Of a stretch of 64,000 nt of DNA, positions 16,523-23,880 are shown piece after piece (within the stretch, counting starts at the first letter, position 1; each line of letters starts with the position of its first letter). A program made the position numbers and the translations under genes. Location of the stretch: assembly GCA_963663135.2 (NCBI GenBank), contig CAXXRM010000005.1:248001-312000 (forward strand). Reading direction: 5' to 3'. The stretch is from Io17-Chloro-G2 sp963663135. GTDB lineage: Bacteria > Chloroflexota > Dehalococcoidia > Lucifugimonadales > UBA3495. The notes beneath the pieces are model-generated. The model saw nothing but the letters and a program-made list of their open reading frames with translations. It was not told where the DNA came from and made no database searches.

Positions 16523-16786
16523 CTAGCTCACCCGCTCTTGAATTGCCTTCATCAGGTCCTGAAGATCGGGGAAAATGTGGGCGTCGGGCTCGTGACGGTG
16601 CTCTGCCACCACGTCGCCGTCAATGATCACGTCGAATTTTCCATGAGGGCCGGGGGTGAGTTTGAAGGTGCTGATGTGCTCCCCCACTCGGCTCAACGCT
16701 TCTCCTGCCATCCAGGCAGCACGGAGGGCGTGGCCTCAATCCCAGCAATAAAGAATTTCCAACTCCATCTTTTTGTCAGTCGCCAT
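16523..16786 (-). CDS. SelW/Rdx-family selenoprotein with in-frame UGA (Sec) in a CxxU motif
   Basis: Read from ATG 16786 (GGAGGAAG directly upstream), the frame gives MATDKKMELEILYCWD, then TGA, then GHALRAAWMAGEALSRVGEH, and ends QDLMKAIQERVS. The whole 87-residue product fits the Rdx/SelW thioredoxin-like family (PF10262 type): beta strand, redox CxxC/CxxU loop, helix, then LTPGPHGKFDVIIDG. The TGA (16736-16738, codon 17) falls exactly on the second redox position, where animal and some bacterial SelW proteins carry selenocysteine. A stem-loop follows (CTGCC/GGCAG, 16705-16719). Family members are thought to be thiol oxidoreductases. An ordinary annotation would keep only the last 62 codons from an internal Met. 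Confidence 0.85.
16705..16719 (-). promoter_or_regulatory. Candidate bacterial SECIS stem-loop
   Basis: In the mRNA, CTGCC (16719-16715) pairs with GGCAG (16709-16705) around the loop UGGAU. It begins 17 nt after the UGA codon, a distance typical of bacterial SECIS elements that recruit SelB inside the reading frame. The loop has adjacent G residues as expected, but the structure was drawn by eye only. Confidence 0.55.
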
Positions 16787-16857
16787 ATCTTCCTCCCTGC
16801 AGCGCCCATGACCGCTTGAACCAAGCCGATTCGGACCTAATTGCGCCACATGGCCGA

Positions 16858-16886
16858 ATAATATGGCCGTAGGATGTCAAAGTCAA
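16858..16886 (-). promoter_or_regulatory. Promoter of the SelW-like gene
   Basis: On the minus strand TTGACT (16886-16881), a 17-bp spacer and TATTAT (16863-16858) form a good sigma-70-type promoter, about 70 nt upstream of ATG 16786. This independently supports a start upstream of the TGA. Confidence 0.75.
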
Positions 16887-17001
16887 TCGGACAGCCGGGT
16901 CCTCCGGCGCAATCGGATTCTAAAGTCGGAGGACTCGCGGAAACCGGTTTGGTCAAAGAGTTGGCGCTGCGGTATTCCCCGGCTCCTCCCCCGCTTAACT
17001 C

Positions 17002-17895
17002 TTACTCTGCTCGGTGCGCCTCTTCGTAGCCGCTGGGTTCCCCACTGTTCAGGTCGGCCATAAATTGTTCCAGGGTGTTCCAGTATTTCTCGCCGCCACT
17101 GGTGGAAGTGTCGTTGTGGGACGCTTGGGGCAGAACTAGAAACCTTTTCGGCTCGTTGGCTGCGTCGAACAACTTTTCCGCCTGGGCCGGTGGGACCACG
17201 TCGTCCAGCGCGCCGTGGACGATCAAAACCGGCCGGATTACCTGAGCAATTGTTTTAACGGAGTCAAATCTCCCCCGGGTTAACCATCCCACTGGCAGCA
17301 ACGGGCATCCCAATTTCGCCATGTCCTCCACCGAGGAGAACGGCGAAACCAGGACTAGCCCCAAGGGAGGCTCGGCCGTAGCGAGATTCACCGCGACCGC
17401 CGCCCCCAGGGACCGCCCAAAGTACACGATTTTCCCCGACGTAACTCCAGGCCGTTGTTTCAGGTATTTCAGGGCTGCCCTTGCGTCCGCATAAGCGCCT
17501 TGCTCGGTGGGCTTCCCTTCGCTTTGCCCGTAGCCTTGATAGTCAAAGATCATCACGTTAACGCCCAACCGGTGGTGGACCATTGCCACTTCTTCCACCC
17601 GGTGGGATATGTTGCCGCCGTTCCCGTGCAGCCACAGCCACGTAATCGAGTTTTCCGCGGTCTTGCTCGGTACAAACCAGCCGTGCAGCCTGCGTCCCTC
17701 GACGGTGGTGAAGTTGATCTCCTCGTAGGACAAGCCGGCCTTTCCGGGATGAGCGATCAACTCCCGAGTGGGGAAGAAGATGAACGTGCTTTCCAACTGG
17801 GTCCACAGGAAACCCATAATCACACACAGCGTCAGAGCCAATCCCACTGTCGCCACTAGCCATGGGGCCAACCGGCGCCGGTTGAGGGCCGTCAT
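17002..17895 (-). CDS. Membrane-anchored alpha/beta hydrolase (BEM46/ABHD13-like)
   Basis: The 297-residue protein has an N-terminal membrane helix (residues about 11-31, PWLVATVGLALTLCVIMGFL) and then an alpha/beta hydrolase fold. Catalytic residues are visible: nucleophile Ser162 in YFGRSLGAAVA, Asp231/232 in HGALDDVVP and His260 in PQASHND. The oxyanion region is LHGNGGNISHR. The active domain probably faces outside the cytoplasmic membrane. The substrate is unknown; the family includes esterases and thioesterases. It starts 15 nt after the DUF2905 gene and probably closes the leftward operon. Confidence 0.88.
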   Translation of the reverse strand: MTALNRRRLAPWLVATVGLALTLCVIMGFLWTQLESTFIFFPTRELIAHPGKAGLSYEEINFTTVEGRRLHGWFVPSKTAENSITWLWLHGNGGNISHRVEEVAMVHHRLGVNVMIFDYQGYGQSEGKPTEQGAYADARAALKYLKQRPGVTSGKIVYFGRSLGAAVAVNLATAEPPLGLVLVSPFSSVEDMAKLGCPLLPVGWLTRGRFDSVKTIAQVIRPVLIVHGALDDVVPPAQAEKLFDAANEPKRFLVLPQASHNDTSTSGGEKYWNTLEQFMADLNSGEPSGYEEAHRAE

Positions 17896-17910
17896 CCGGC
17901 GGGCGTGAGA

Positions 17911-18138
17911 CTAGCGGAACAGCCGGGCAAAGAGATTAACCAGCGCCGTCAAGGCAAGGCTCAGGAGAAGCATAGTCACCAGCGGCGCGAAAATGGTTAC
18001 GCCGCCTTTTCGGAATAACAAGTCCCCGGGCAGACGACCCAACAGCGGGATCTTGGGGGCTAGGGCCAAGACCACTCCCACGGCCAGCAGCGCCAGCCCC
18101 AGTGCGATTAGAAGCCGGCCTAATCCGTGGATTTCCAA
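17911..18138 (-). CDS. DUF2905 family small membrane protein
   Basis: The 75-residue protein has two hydrophobic helices (residues about 6-28 and 45-70) separated by the conserved segment PLLGRLPGDLLFRKGG, the hallmark of DUF2905. Function unknown. It starts 1 nt after the stop of the preceding zinc-ribbon-like gene, indicating translational coupling. Confidence 0.88.
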   Translation of the reverse strand: MEIHGLGRLLIALGLALLAVGVVLALAPKIPLLGRLPGDLLFRKGGVTIFAPLVTMLLLSLALTALVNLFARLFR

Positions 18139-18139
18139 G

Positions 18140-18421
18140 TCACCCCGGCGGGCGATTCCCCGACGCGGTGCTATTGGGGGGAGGGGTCAGCTCGAGGGCA
18201 AGATTTGGTGGATAGGAGGTTGTTTCCTTTTCCACCGCCGCCTTTTTCCCGGCCACCTCCCGCACTTCGGGGCATGAGGACTGGCAATCGGGGCACCAAA
18301 TCTCCTCTCGGGCTACCAGCAGCAGGTTGTCCAGCTTGACGGTGTAGCTGTCAATCTCGCAATGGCAAACGCCGCACTTACGCAACACCGTAACATCGGG
18401 TTTGGGCAGTGGAAGCGGCAT
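18140..18421 (-). CDS. Small Cys-rich protein, putative zinc ribbon
   Basis: I do not recognise a named family. The 93-residue product has the cysteine pairs CGVCHC (near residue 16) and CPDCQSSC (near residue 43), spaced like a zinc ribbon. The last 35 residues are Pro-rich and probably disordered. It lies 70 nt downstream of the EtfD-like gene and is tightly coupled to DUF2905. Confidence 0.6.
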   Translation of the reverse strand: MPLPLPKPDVTVLRKCGVCHCEIDSYTVKLDNLLLVAREEIWCPDCQSSCPEVREVAGKKAAVEKETTSYPPNLALELTPPPNSTASGNRPPG

Positions 18422-18491
18422 GGTGCTTTTCTCCCGGGTTCCTCTTCCTTGGCGCTGACCCCCTAACGCTGGCCGGGAAATTGGCGTTAGG

Positions 18492-20522
18492 TCAATCCTC
18501 CAGGCTTTCCGCCAACAATTCCAAAACGTCCTTGGCTTGCTTGGTCTGGTCCATGCCCTTGGCTTGAATACCCTCGGTCAACATCTGCATGCAGAAAGGA
18601 CAGGAAACCCCTACGGTGTCGGCGTCGGTGGCCAGGAAGTGATCGGTGCGGGCGTGGTTGATTCGCGTTCCCTGACTTTCCTCTATCCACATATGCCCGC
18701 CGCCGGCTCCGCAGCAAAAGCCTCTTTCCCGGCAGCGGGGTTCCATTTCAACCAACGTCAAACCTGGAATCGCTTTGGCAATGTTCCTGGGCTCATCATA
18801 AACTCCGTTGTGGCGGCCCAGGAAGCAGGAGTCGTGGTAGGCCATCGTCGTGTTGACCATTTTGATGGGTTTTACCCGCCCATCCTGGATAAGTTCGTCC
18901 ACGTATTGGCTGTAGTGCAACACCTGGTAATCGCCGCCAAACTCGGGGTACTCGTTGCGCATCGTATTGAAACAGTGGGGGCAGATTGTGACAATCTTGG
19001 TGACCTTGTGGCGGTTCAGGGTTTCGATGGCCTGCTGGGCCAAGATCTGAAAAAGGTATTCATTCCCCATGCGGCGCGCCGGGTCTCCGGTACAGCTCTC
19101 CTCCTCACCCAGGATTGCGAAATCCACTCCGGACGACTTCAAAACCTTGACCATAGACCGGGCAATGCCCTGACTGCGTTGTTCCAAGGCGCCGGTGCAC
19201 CCCACCCAGAAAAGCACCTCCGCGCCAGGGTTTTCCGCTATGGTTGGCACGTCCAGTCCTTCAGCCCAGTCGGTGCGCGAGAATTGGGTGCCCCGCCAGG
19301 GGTGCCCGCGTTGTTCCATGCTGAGCAGGGCGTTCATCCCCGTTTCCGGGATTTTTGATTCTTCCAGCACCAGGAAACGCCGCATGTCCATTATCGTCGG
19401 AATGTGCTCAACCACTACCGGGCACTCTTCCATACAGGCGCCGCAGGACACGCAATCCCAGATGGCTTGCTCGGGGATCGCCTGGCCGATCAGCGGCGTC
19501 GGCTCGGTGTGTTCAGGATTCCGGGCGCCCTGGTGGCCGATGGCAACCATGTGGTCTTTCAGGTTCTCCACTATGTGCATCGGCGAAAGCATCTTGCCCG
19601 TCAGGTTGGCGGGACAGGCGTCGGTGCAACGCCCGCAAACCGCGCAGGCGAACCCGTCCAGCAGTTGTTTCCAGGTGAAATCTTGCACCCGTCCCGCTCC
19701 GAAGCGTTCCGCGTTTTCCAGGTCCATTGATGCCAACGCCCCTCGGGGTTCCAATGACCGGAAGAAAGCGTTGAGAGGGGCGGCAATCATGTGCATGTGC
19801 TTGGAAAATGGAATATATATGGCGAACCCCAGGATAATTCCCAGGTGGACCCACCAGAACACGCCTTGCAGAACATTTGCTGCGCCCTGGCTAATTCCCA
19901 CAGCGTTGAACCAGCGGCCTAACGCACCGCCAACCAGGACCTGGGCTTCCGGGCCGGCGCCGCCCGAAGCCACGAAGAACCCGTGGGTCAGCAGCGTGGA
20001 AACCATTAGCGCGGCAATCATCGCCACTACGATCACCGAGTCCAGGTTTCGGGTTAGGTCGAAGCTCAAACGCCGTGGCTGGACCACCCAACGGCGGACC
20101 AAGGCCCACGCCAACATGACCAACAGGACAACCGCCAGGATATCCAGGTAAGCGCTGTAGACCCTGACGCCGGTAGCGGTCAGTAGTGTTTCCGGGAACG
20201 CGTGCCAGATCGATCCGACAAAAATGAAAATCAGGTAGCTCAGAGAAAAGGACAGGAAACCCCAGAATATCAGGGCGTGGCCAATTCCCGCCCAGTCCTT
20301 CTTTGGCACCCGCTGTAAGACCTTTCGTTGCCCCAGGACAATACTGATGGCCCCGCTGGTGCGCTGCCAAAGATGGTCGAATCGGGCCACGTCATTGCCC
20401 TGCCTGACCAGCCGGACCACGCGGTAGTACAACAAATAGTTGGAACAGAGCAATACCAGAGCCGTGGCAATGTAAACGCCTACCCAGATTGGGACTGGGC
20501 CAATGTCTCCCGGAGGCACCAT
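18492..20522 (-). CDS. EtfD-like membrane Fe-S oxidoreductase (ETF:menaquinone oxidoreductase type)
   Basis: The 676-residue protein fuses a NarI-like membrane part (helices within residues about 12-36, 82-110, 120-145, 162-190, 220-240), a pair of [4Fe-4S] sites (CAVCGRCTDACP at 293-304, CVSCGACMEECP at 357-368) and two CCG domains (CPHCFNTM at about 514; CCGAGGGH at 603; CPFCM at 641). This matches Mycobacterium Rv0338c/EtfD and heterodisulfide-reductase-D relatives, which pass electrons from electron-transfer flavoprotein to menaquinone during fatty-acid oxidation. No etfAB genes are in the window. It heads a leftward operon with the next three genes. Confidence 0.88.
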   Translation of the reverse strand: MVPPGDIGPVPIWVGVYIATALVLLCSNYLLYYRVVRLVRQGNDVARFDHLWQRTSGAISIVLGQRKVLQRVPKKDWAGIGHALIFWGFLSFSLSYLIFIFVGSIWHAFPETLLTATGVRVYSAYLDILAVVLLVMLAWALVRRWVVQPRRLSFDLTRNLDSVIVVAMIAALMVSTLLTHGFFVASGGAGPEAQVLVGGALGRWFNAVGISQGAANVLQGVFWWVHLGIILGFAIYIPFSKHMHMIAAPLNAFFRSLEPRGALASMDLENAERFGAGRVQDFTWKQLLDGFACAVCGRCTDACPANLTGKMLSPMHIVENLKDHMVAIGHQGARNPEHTEPTPLIGQAIPEQAIWDCVSCGACMEECPVVVEHIPTIMDMRRFLVLEESKIPETGMNALLSMEQRGHPWRGTQFSRTDWAEGLDVPTIAENPGAEVLFWVGCTGALEQRSQGIARSMVKVLKSSGVDFAILGEEESCTGDPARRMGNEYLFQILAQQAIETLNRHKVTKIVTICPHCFNTMRNEYPEFGGDYQVLHYSQYVDELIQDGRVKPIKMVNTTMAYHDSCFLGRHNGVYDEPRNIAKAIPGLTLVEMEPRCRERGFCCGAGGGHMWIEESQGTRINHARTDHFLATDADTVGVSCPFCMQMLTEGIQAKGMDQTKQAKDVLELLAESLED

Positions 20523-20978
20523 TATCGCTTACCACCTCTGGATAAAACTGCCGCACTAGTCTAACACGACACGCCCTCCGGCCGCCTGAACGGGTTGTTG
20601 CAACCACTCCCGGTTGGCGCTGGGCCGATGACGGTTTGAAACGGTGAAGTCGAGGTTAATTCGGGAGAAGTTAGATTTCGAATTGCCGGTGCTTTGCCTT
20701 GATATAGCTTTCTCAACCAGCTAGAATCCCCGCCGATGATGGTGTCAACTCCAACGTCCGGCCCTGGAAATGAGGTTTGGGCCGCAATGGGTTCCCGCCG
20801 CGGGCCGGTTTCTTGGCGGTCGCGGATAACTCTCGGTTGATCCGGCAATATCACCCACATCGAAGCCGGAAACCCCGTTGCTTGGTAACCCAGGTCTGCA
20901 ACAGGGCGATGTGTTTCCAAACATCAACCCAACGCGTCTACGGGCAATCCTCGACTACTCCCCAAAGTTAGTAAACGT
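20523..20978. other. Non-coding stretch between divergent EtfD-like and FAH genes
   Basis: No credible gene in 456 bp. The only clear signal is a plus-strand promoter at 20699-20727, leaving a leader of about 240 nt before the FAH-family gene in which I see no obvious structure. Confidence 0.5.
20699..20727 (+). promoter_or_regulatory. Promoter upstream of the FAH-family gene
   Basis: TTGATA at 20699-20704, a 17-bp spacer and TAGAAT at 20722-20727 form a good sigma-70-type promoter reading toward the gene at 20979. Confidence 0.6.
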
Positions 20979-21779
20979 ATGAAGATCGCTAGATTCCGCG
21001 CCGGACGTCGGGCCGCTTTCGGCGTGGTGCAAGGCAACGAAATTGTGGAGACCCGGGGAAGCATATATTCCCGGTTCAGGTTGACCGACAACCGGTTTGC
21101 CCTGGCCGACGTAACGCTTCTGCCACCCACGGAGCCGTCGGCTATTTGGGGGCCCGGCGTTAATTTCCCGGACCGGGTGGATGCGGCGGCATCCCTAAGA
21201 GGGGAACCCTCGCTTCCCGGTCTTAAATTCCCCGAACCTTGGCAGAAAGGACGTAATTCCTTAACCGGTCCGGGGAACCCGATTATCATCCCCAAAGACT
21301 CCGATGGCGAAGTGCATTTTGAGGGGGAAGTGGTGGCCGTCATTGGCAAACAGTGCCGCCGCGTTGCCCCGGACCAGGCTGGGCGATACATCCTGGGCTA
21401 CACTTGCGGCAACGACGTCAGCGAGCGGACCTGGCAAAAGGAAGACCGGACACTTTGGCGCGCTAAGGGTAGCGATACCTTCTCCCCAGTTGGCCCTTGG
21501 ATTGAAACCGATGTTGACCCTCAACAACTGGAGTTGTTGGTGAAGCTCAATGGCCAGGAAATGAGCCGGTCGAAAACGAGCAGCATGATCTTCCCCTTTT
21601 CAGGGATTGTCAGCTACATCAGCCAGCACGCGACGCTGTATCCCGGCGACCTGGTATTCTCTGGCGGCTCCGGGGTTTCCCGACCCATGAAACCTGGGGA
21701 CTTGGTGGAAGTGGAAGTACCGGGTATTGGCATCCTTTCCAACCCGGTGACCGCGGAGTTCGATTCCTCGGGCGAATGA
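20979..21779 (+). CDS. Fumarylacetoacetate hydrolase (FAH) family protein
   Basis: The 266-residue protein has the FAH catalytic fold; members are hydrolases, decarboxylases or isomerases of 2-oxo acids in aromatic breakdown. Visible metal ligands are the Glu pair in HFEGEVVAVIG and Asp in TCGNDVSER. Later conserved parts are DTFSPVGPWIET and the active-site end LYPGDLVFSGGSGVSRPMKP. The usual TGTP before the C-terminus is altered to GGSG, so substrate assignment is unsafe. Its end is 15 bp from the convergent M16 peptidase. Confidence 0.88.
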   Translation: MKIARFRAGRRAAFGVVQGNEIVETRGSIYSRFRLTDNRFALADVTLLPPTEPSAIWGPGVNFPDRVDAAASLRGEPSLPGLKFPEPWQKGRNSLTGPGNPIIIPKDSDGEVHFEGEVVAVIGKQCRRVAPDQAGRYILGYTCGNDVSERTWQKEDRTLWRAKGSDTFSPVGPWIETDVDPQQLELLVKLNGQEMSRSKTSSMIFPFSGIVSYISQHATLYPGDLVFSGGSGVSRPMKPGDLVEVEVPGIGILSNPVTAEFDSSGE

Positions 21780-21794
21780 AGGAACGTGGCGGCG

Positions 21795-23057
21795 CTACAG
21801 CCGTAGCAGGTTCAAGAACCCCTTCTCACCCCGATGAGGGCCGACTACCGCCAGCCTTAGTTGCTCTTGCTGAAACAGGTTCTGGGCCACCCGAGCTACG
21901 TCTGCCGCTTCCACGGCGTCGATCCGGTCGGCCACCTGCTCCGGAGAAGACACCTCTCCCTGGAGCATTTCCTGGGACCCCAGCCAGCTTGCCACCGACC
22001 GGGAATCTTCCATGCGAAGCATCAACCGGCCTTTGGTATACTCTTTGGCCTTGGTTAATTCCTTGGCCGGAGGCTCTTCTCGCAGCCCGTCTAATTCCTT
22101 TATCACCGCCCGCACCGCTTCTCGGCTCTTCTTCGGCTCCACTCCGCAGTAGACCACCAGAGAGCCGCAATCCTTGAAAAAGTTGGTAGAGCTGTTGACG
22201 TCGTATGCCAGGCTCTTCTGTTCCCGAAGGTTCATGAACAGGCGGCTGCTCATCCCGTCGCCCAGTATCACGTTGAGCATGGTCAGCGCGTACCGGTCGG
22301 GATGCCCCAGAGACAGGGCCGGCAGCGCCAGGCAAAGGTGCGATTGGTCGCTGCGCTTTTGCTCCACTCTCACCGCCGCCTCCGCCGGGGCGTCCGTCGC
22401 CGGTTCCCAGGGCAACGCCGTCCGGGGCGACCAGTGGTTGGTTGCGTCTGCCAGGAGGTCTGCCACCTCTTCGTGGGCAACGTTGCCGGCCACCGCCACC
22501 ACGGTATTGGCCGGATTGTATTGCTGTTCCATGTATTCCCGGATCTGATTCTGGGTGATGTCGTTTACCGACTCCACGGTGCCTCCCACGTCTCGGCCCA
22601 TTGCCTGGTCCGGCCATAGGACTTCGTCGATCAGGGTGTCCACCCGGTAGGATGGAATGTCCTGGGTCATTCGCAGCTCTTCCTGAATGACCTCACGCTC
22701 CTTCTCCACTTCTTCCGGGTCCAAAATTGGATGAAGGACCATGTCCATCAGCACGGCGAACGCCGTTTTGAAGTGAGACTGGGGCACTTTGCACCAAAAA
22801 ACGGTCATTTCCCGGTCGGTGCTCGCGTTCATCACGCCCCCAACCCCCTCGATGACTTCACTGACCGCGCCCGCCGTGGGCCATCGCTCGGTGCCCTTGA
22901 ACGGCAGATGTTCCAGGAAGTGGGACAGCCCCGCCGTCTCCGCCGCCTCATACCGGGAGCCGGCCCCGACGCATACCAGGATGGAGACCGATCGTGTATG
23001 GGGCATTGAGGAAGTCAAAAGGCGCAGTTGGTTGTCCAGGACCAGGCGTTGGTGCAT
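21795..23057 (-). CDS. M16-family zinc peptidase (processing-peptidase type)
   Basis: The 420-residue protein carries the inverted zinc motif HFLEH at residues 46-50, with the third ligand Glu in EKEREVIQEELRM near residue 125. It has the two-halves layout of a single M16B subunit (PqqL/YmxG/MPP-beta like). The C-terminal half has the conserved QSHLCLALPAL and GDGMSSRLFMNLREQKSLAY. Unlike the next gene it lacks any signal peptide, so it is probably cytosolic. GAGG lies just upstream of the start. Confidence 0.93.
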   Translation of the reverse strand: MHQRLVLDNQLRLLTSSMPHTRSVSILVCVGAGSRYEAAETAGLSHFLEHLPFKGTERWPTAGAVSEVIEGVGGVMNASTDREMTVFWCKVPQSHFKTAFAVLMDMVLHPILDPEEVEKEREVIQEELRMTQDIPSYRVDTLIDEVLWPDQAMGRDVGGTVESVNDITQNQIREYMEQQYNPANTVVAVAGNVAHEEVADLLADATNHWSPRTALPWEPATDAPAEAAVRVEQKRSDQSHLCLALPALSLGHPDRYALTMLNVILGDGMSSRLFMNLREQKSLAYDVNSSTNFFKDCGSLVVYCGVEPKKSREAVRAVIKELDGLREEPPAKELTKAKEYTKGRLMLRMEDSRSVASWLGSQEMLQGEVSSPEQVADRIDAVEAADVARVAQNLFQQEQLRLAVVGPHRGEKGFLNLLRL

Positions 23058-23073
23058 AGAGCCTCATAATTTG

Positions 23074-23104
23074 GGCCCCGCGGCGCTTTAAGCGCCACGG
23101 GGCC
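23074..23104. repeat. Strong 31-nt imperfect palindrome between the MBL and M16 genes
   Basis: GGCCCCG (23074-23080) pairs with CGGGGCC (23098-23104), and inside GGCGCTT pairs with AAGCGCC, with a single mismatch between the two stems. Both flanking genes read leftward, so it sits about 70 nt after the MBL gene end and 17 nt upstream of the M16 start. There is no T-run, so it may be an attenuator, an RNA-processing hairpin or a protein-binding site. Confidence 0.6.
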
Positions 23105-23171
23105 GGCATTCAAAACGGACTTGCAGCAGTGGGCAACCGGCGGGGAGACACCGGCGCGGAGACAAAGGTTG

Positions 23172-23810
23172 TCAGGAACCGCGCCAGGACACGTCTCCGC
23201 ATAGCTCCGGGGGGTGAGAGCGGGAAGCAAAGTCCTGGTAGTCCAGCCTCGCCTCGCCAATGCTCGTGTCGAGGCCGTGTCCGGGATAAACGGCGGTTTC
23301 GTCGGGTAGGACCAGAAGTTTGCGGGTGATGCTGTCGATGACCTGCCGCAGCGCCTCGGGGCTCCGAGTCTTGCCGGGCCCCCCGGGGAAAAGCGTGTCG
23401 CCGGAAAACAGGTGATTGCCGATCAAAAAGCACACGCCGCCTTCGGTATGGCCCGGCGTGTCCAAAATTCTTAGCTCCCGGTTTCCGAATTTGATGACGT
23501 CTCCATCTTTGAGGGCCAGGTCGGCGTTCCTGGGCAGCCCGTCAACGTCGTTCAGGCCGATTCCCACCGGGGCCTGGATAGCGCCGGTGATCTCGTCGAA
23601 TCCCAGCAAATGGTCCTGGTGCTTGTGGGTTATCAGGATTGACGTGATTTTCACGTCGCCAACCGCCGCCAGGAGCTTTTCCGGCTCCGCCGGCGTGTCC
23701 ACGATAATGCCTTCGTTGGTCTCCGGGCAGGAGAGAATATACCCGTTGTTGTTATAGGGCCCCATGTTGATTTTGGTTATCTGTACTTCGCCGTCGTAGT
23801 GAAGCGGCAT
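23172..23810 (-). CDS. MBL-fold metallo-hydrolase (glyoxalase II-like)
   Basis: The 212-residue product has the metallo-beta-lactamase metal motif THKHQDHLLG (HxHxDH) and later ligands in LDTPGHTEGGVC and HLFSGDTLFPGG. The C-terminal His is in VYPGHGLDTSIG. This is a hydroxyacylglutathione-hydrolase-like arrangement, but the true thioester substrate is unknown. The second Met (23810) is chosen because GGAGG lies 4-8 nt upstream of it and overlaps the first Met codon. Confidence 0.9.
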   Translation of the reverse strand: MPLHYDGEVQITKINMGPYNNNGYILSCPETNEGIIVDTPAEPEKLLAAVGDVKITSILITHKHQDHLLGFDEITGAIQAPVGIGLNDVDGLPRNADLALKDGDVIKFGNRELRILDTPGHTEGGVCFLIGNHLFSGDTLFPGGPGKTRSPEALRQVIDSITRKLLVLPDETAVYPGHGLDTSIGEARLDYQDFASRSHPPELCGDVSWRGS

Positions 23811-23880
23811 GCTGTCCTCCATTCCTTTACTGGGAGCCAGTGGTCATTGTAGCAAAGTGGGGCGGCAGGGCTGCGCCGGG

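Noticed and set aside
17558..17863. Antisense and overlapping frames opposite GC-rich genes (also 3181-3966, 8935-9591, 36585-37082).
   Set aside because: They follow codon-bias shadows of real genes with clear motifs and have no family resemblance.
20777..20971. A 64-codon frame in the leader of the FAH-family gene.
   Set aside because: No ribosome-binding site, composition unlike protein, and no continuity with the downstream gene.
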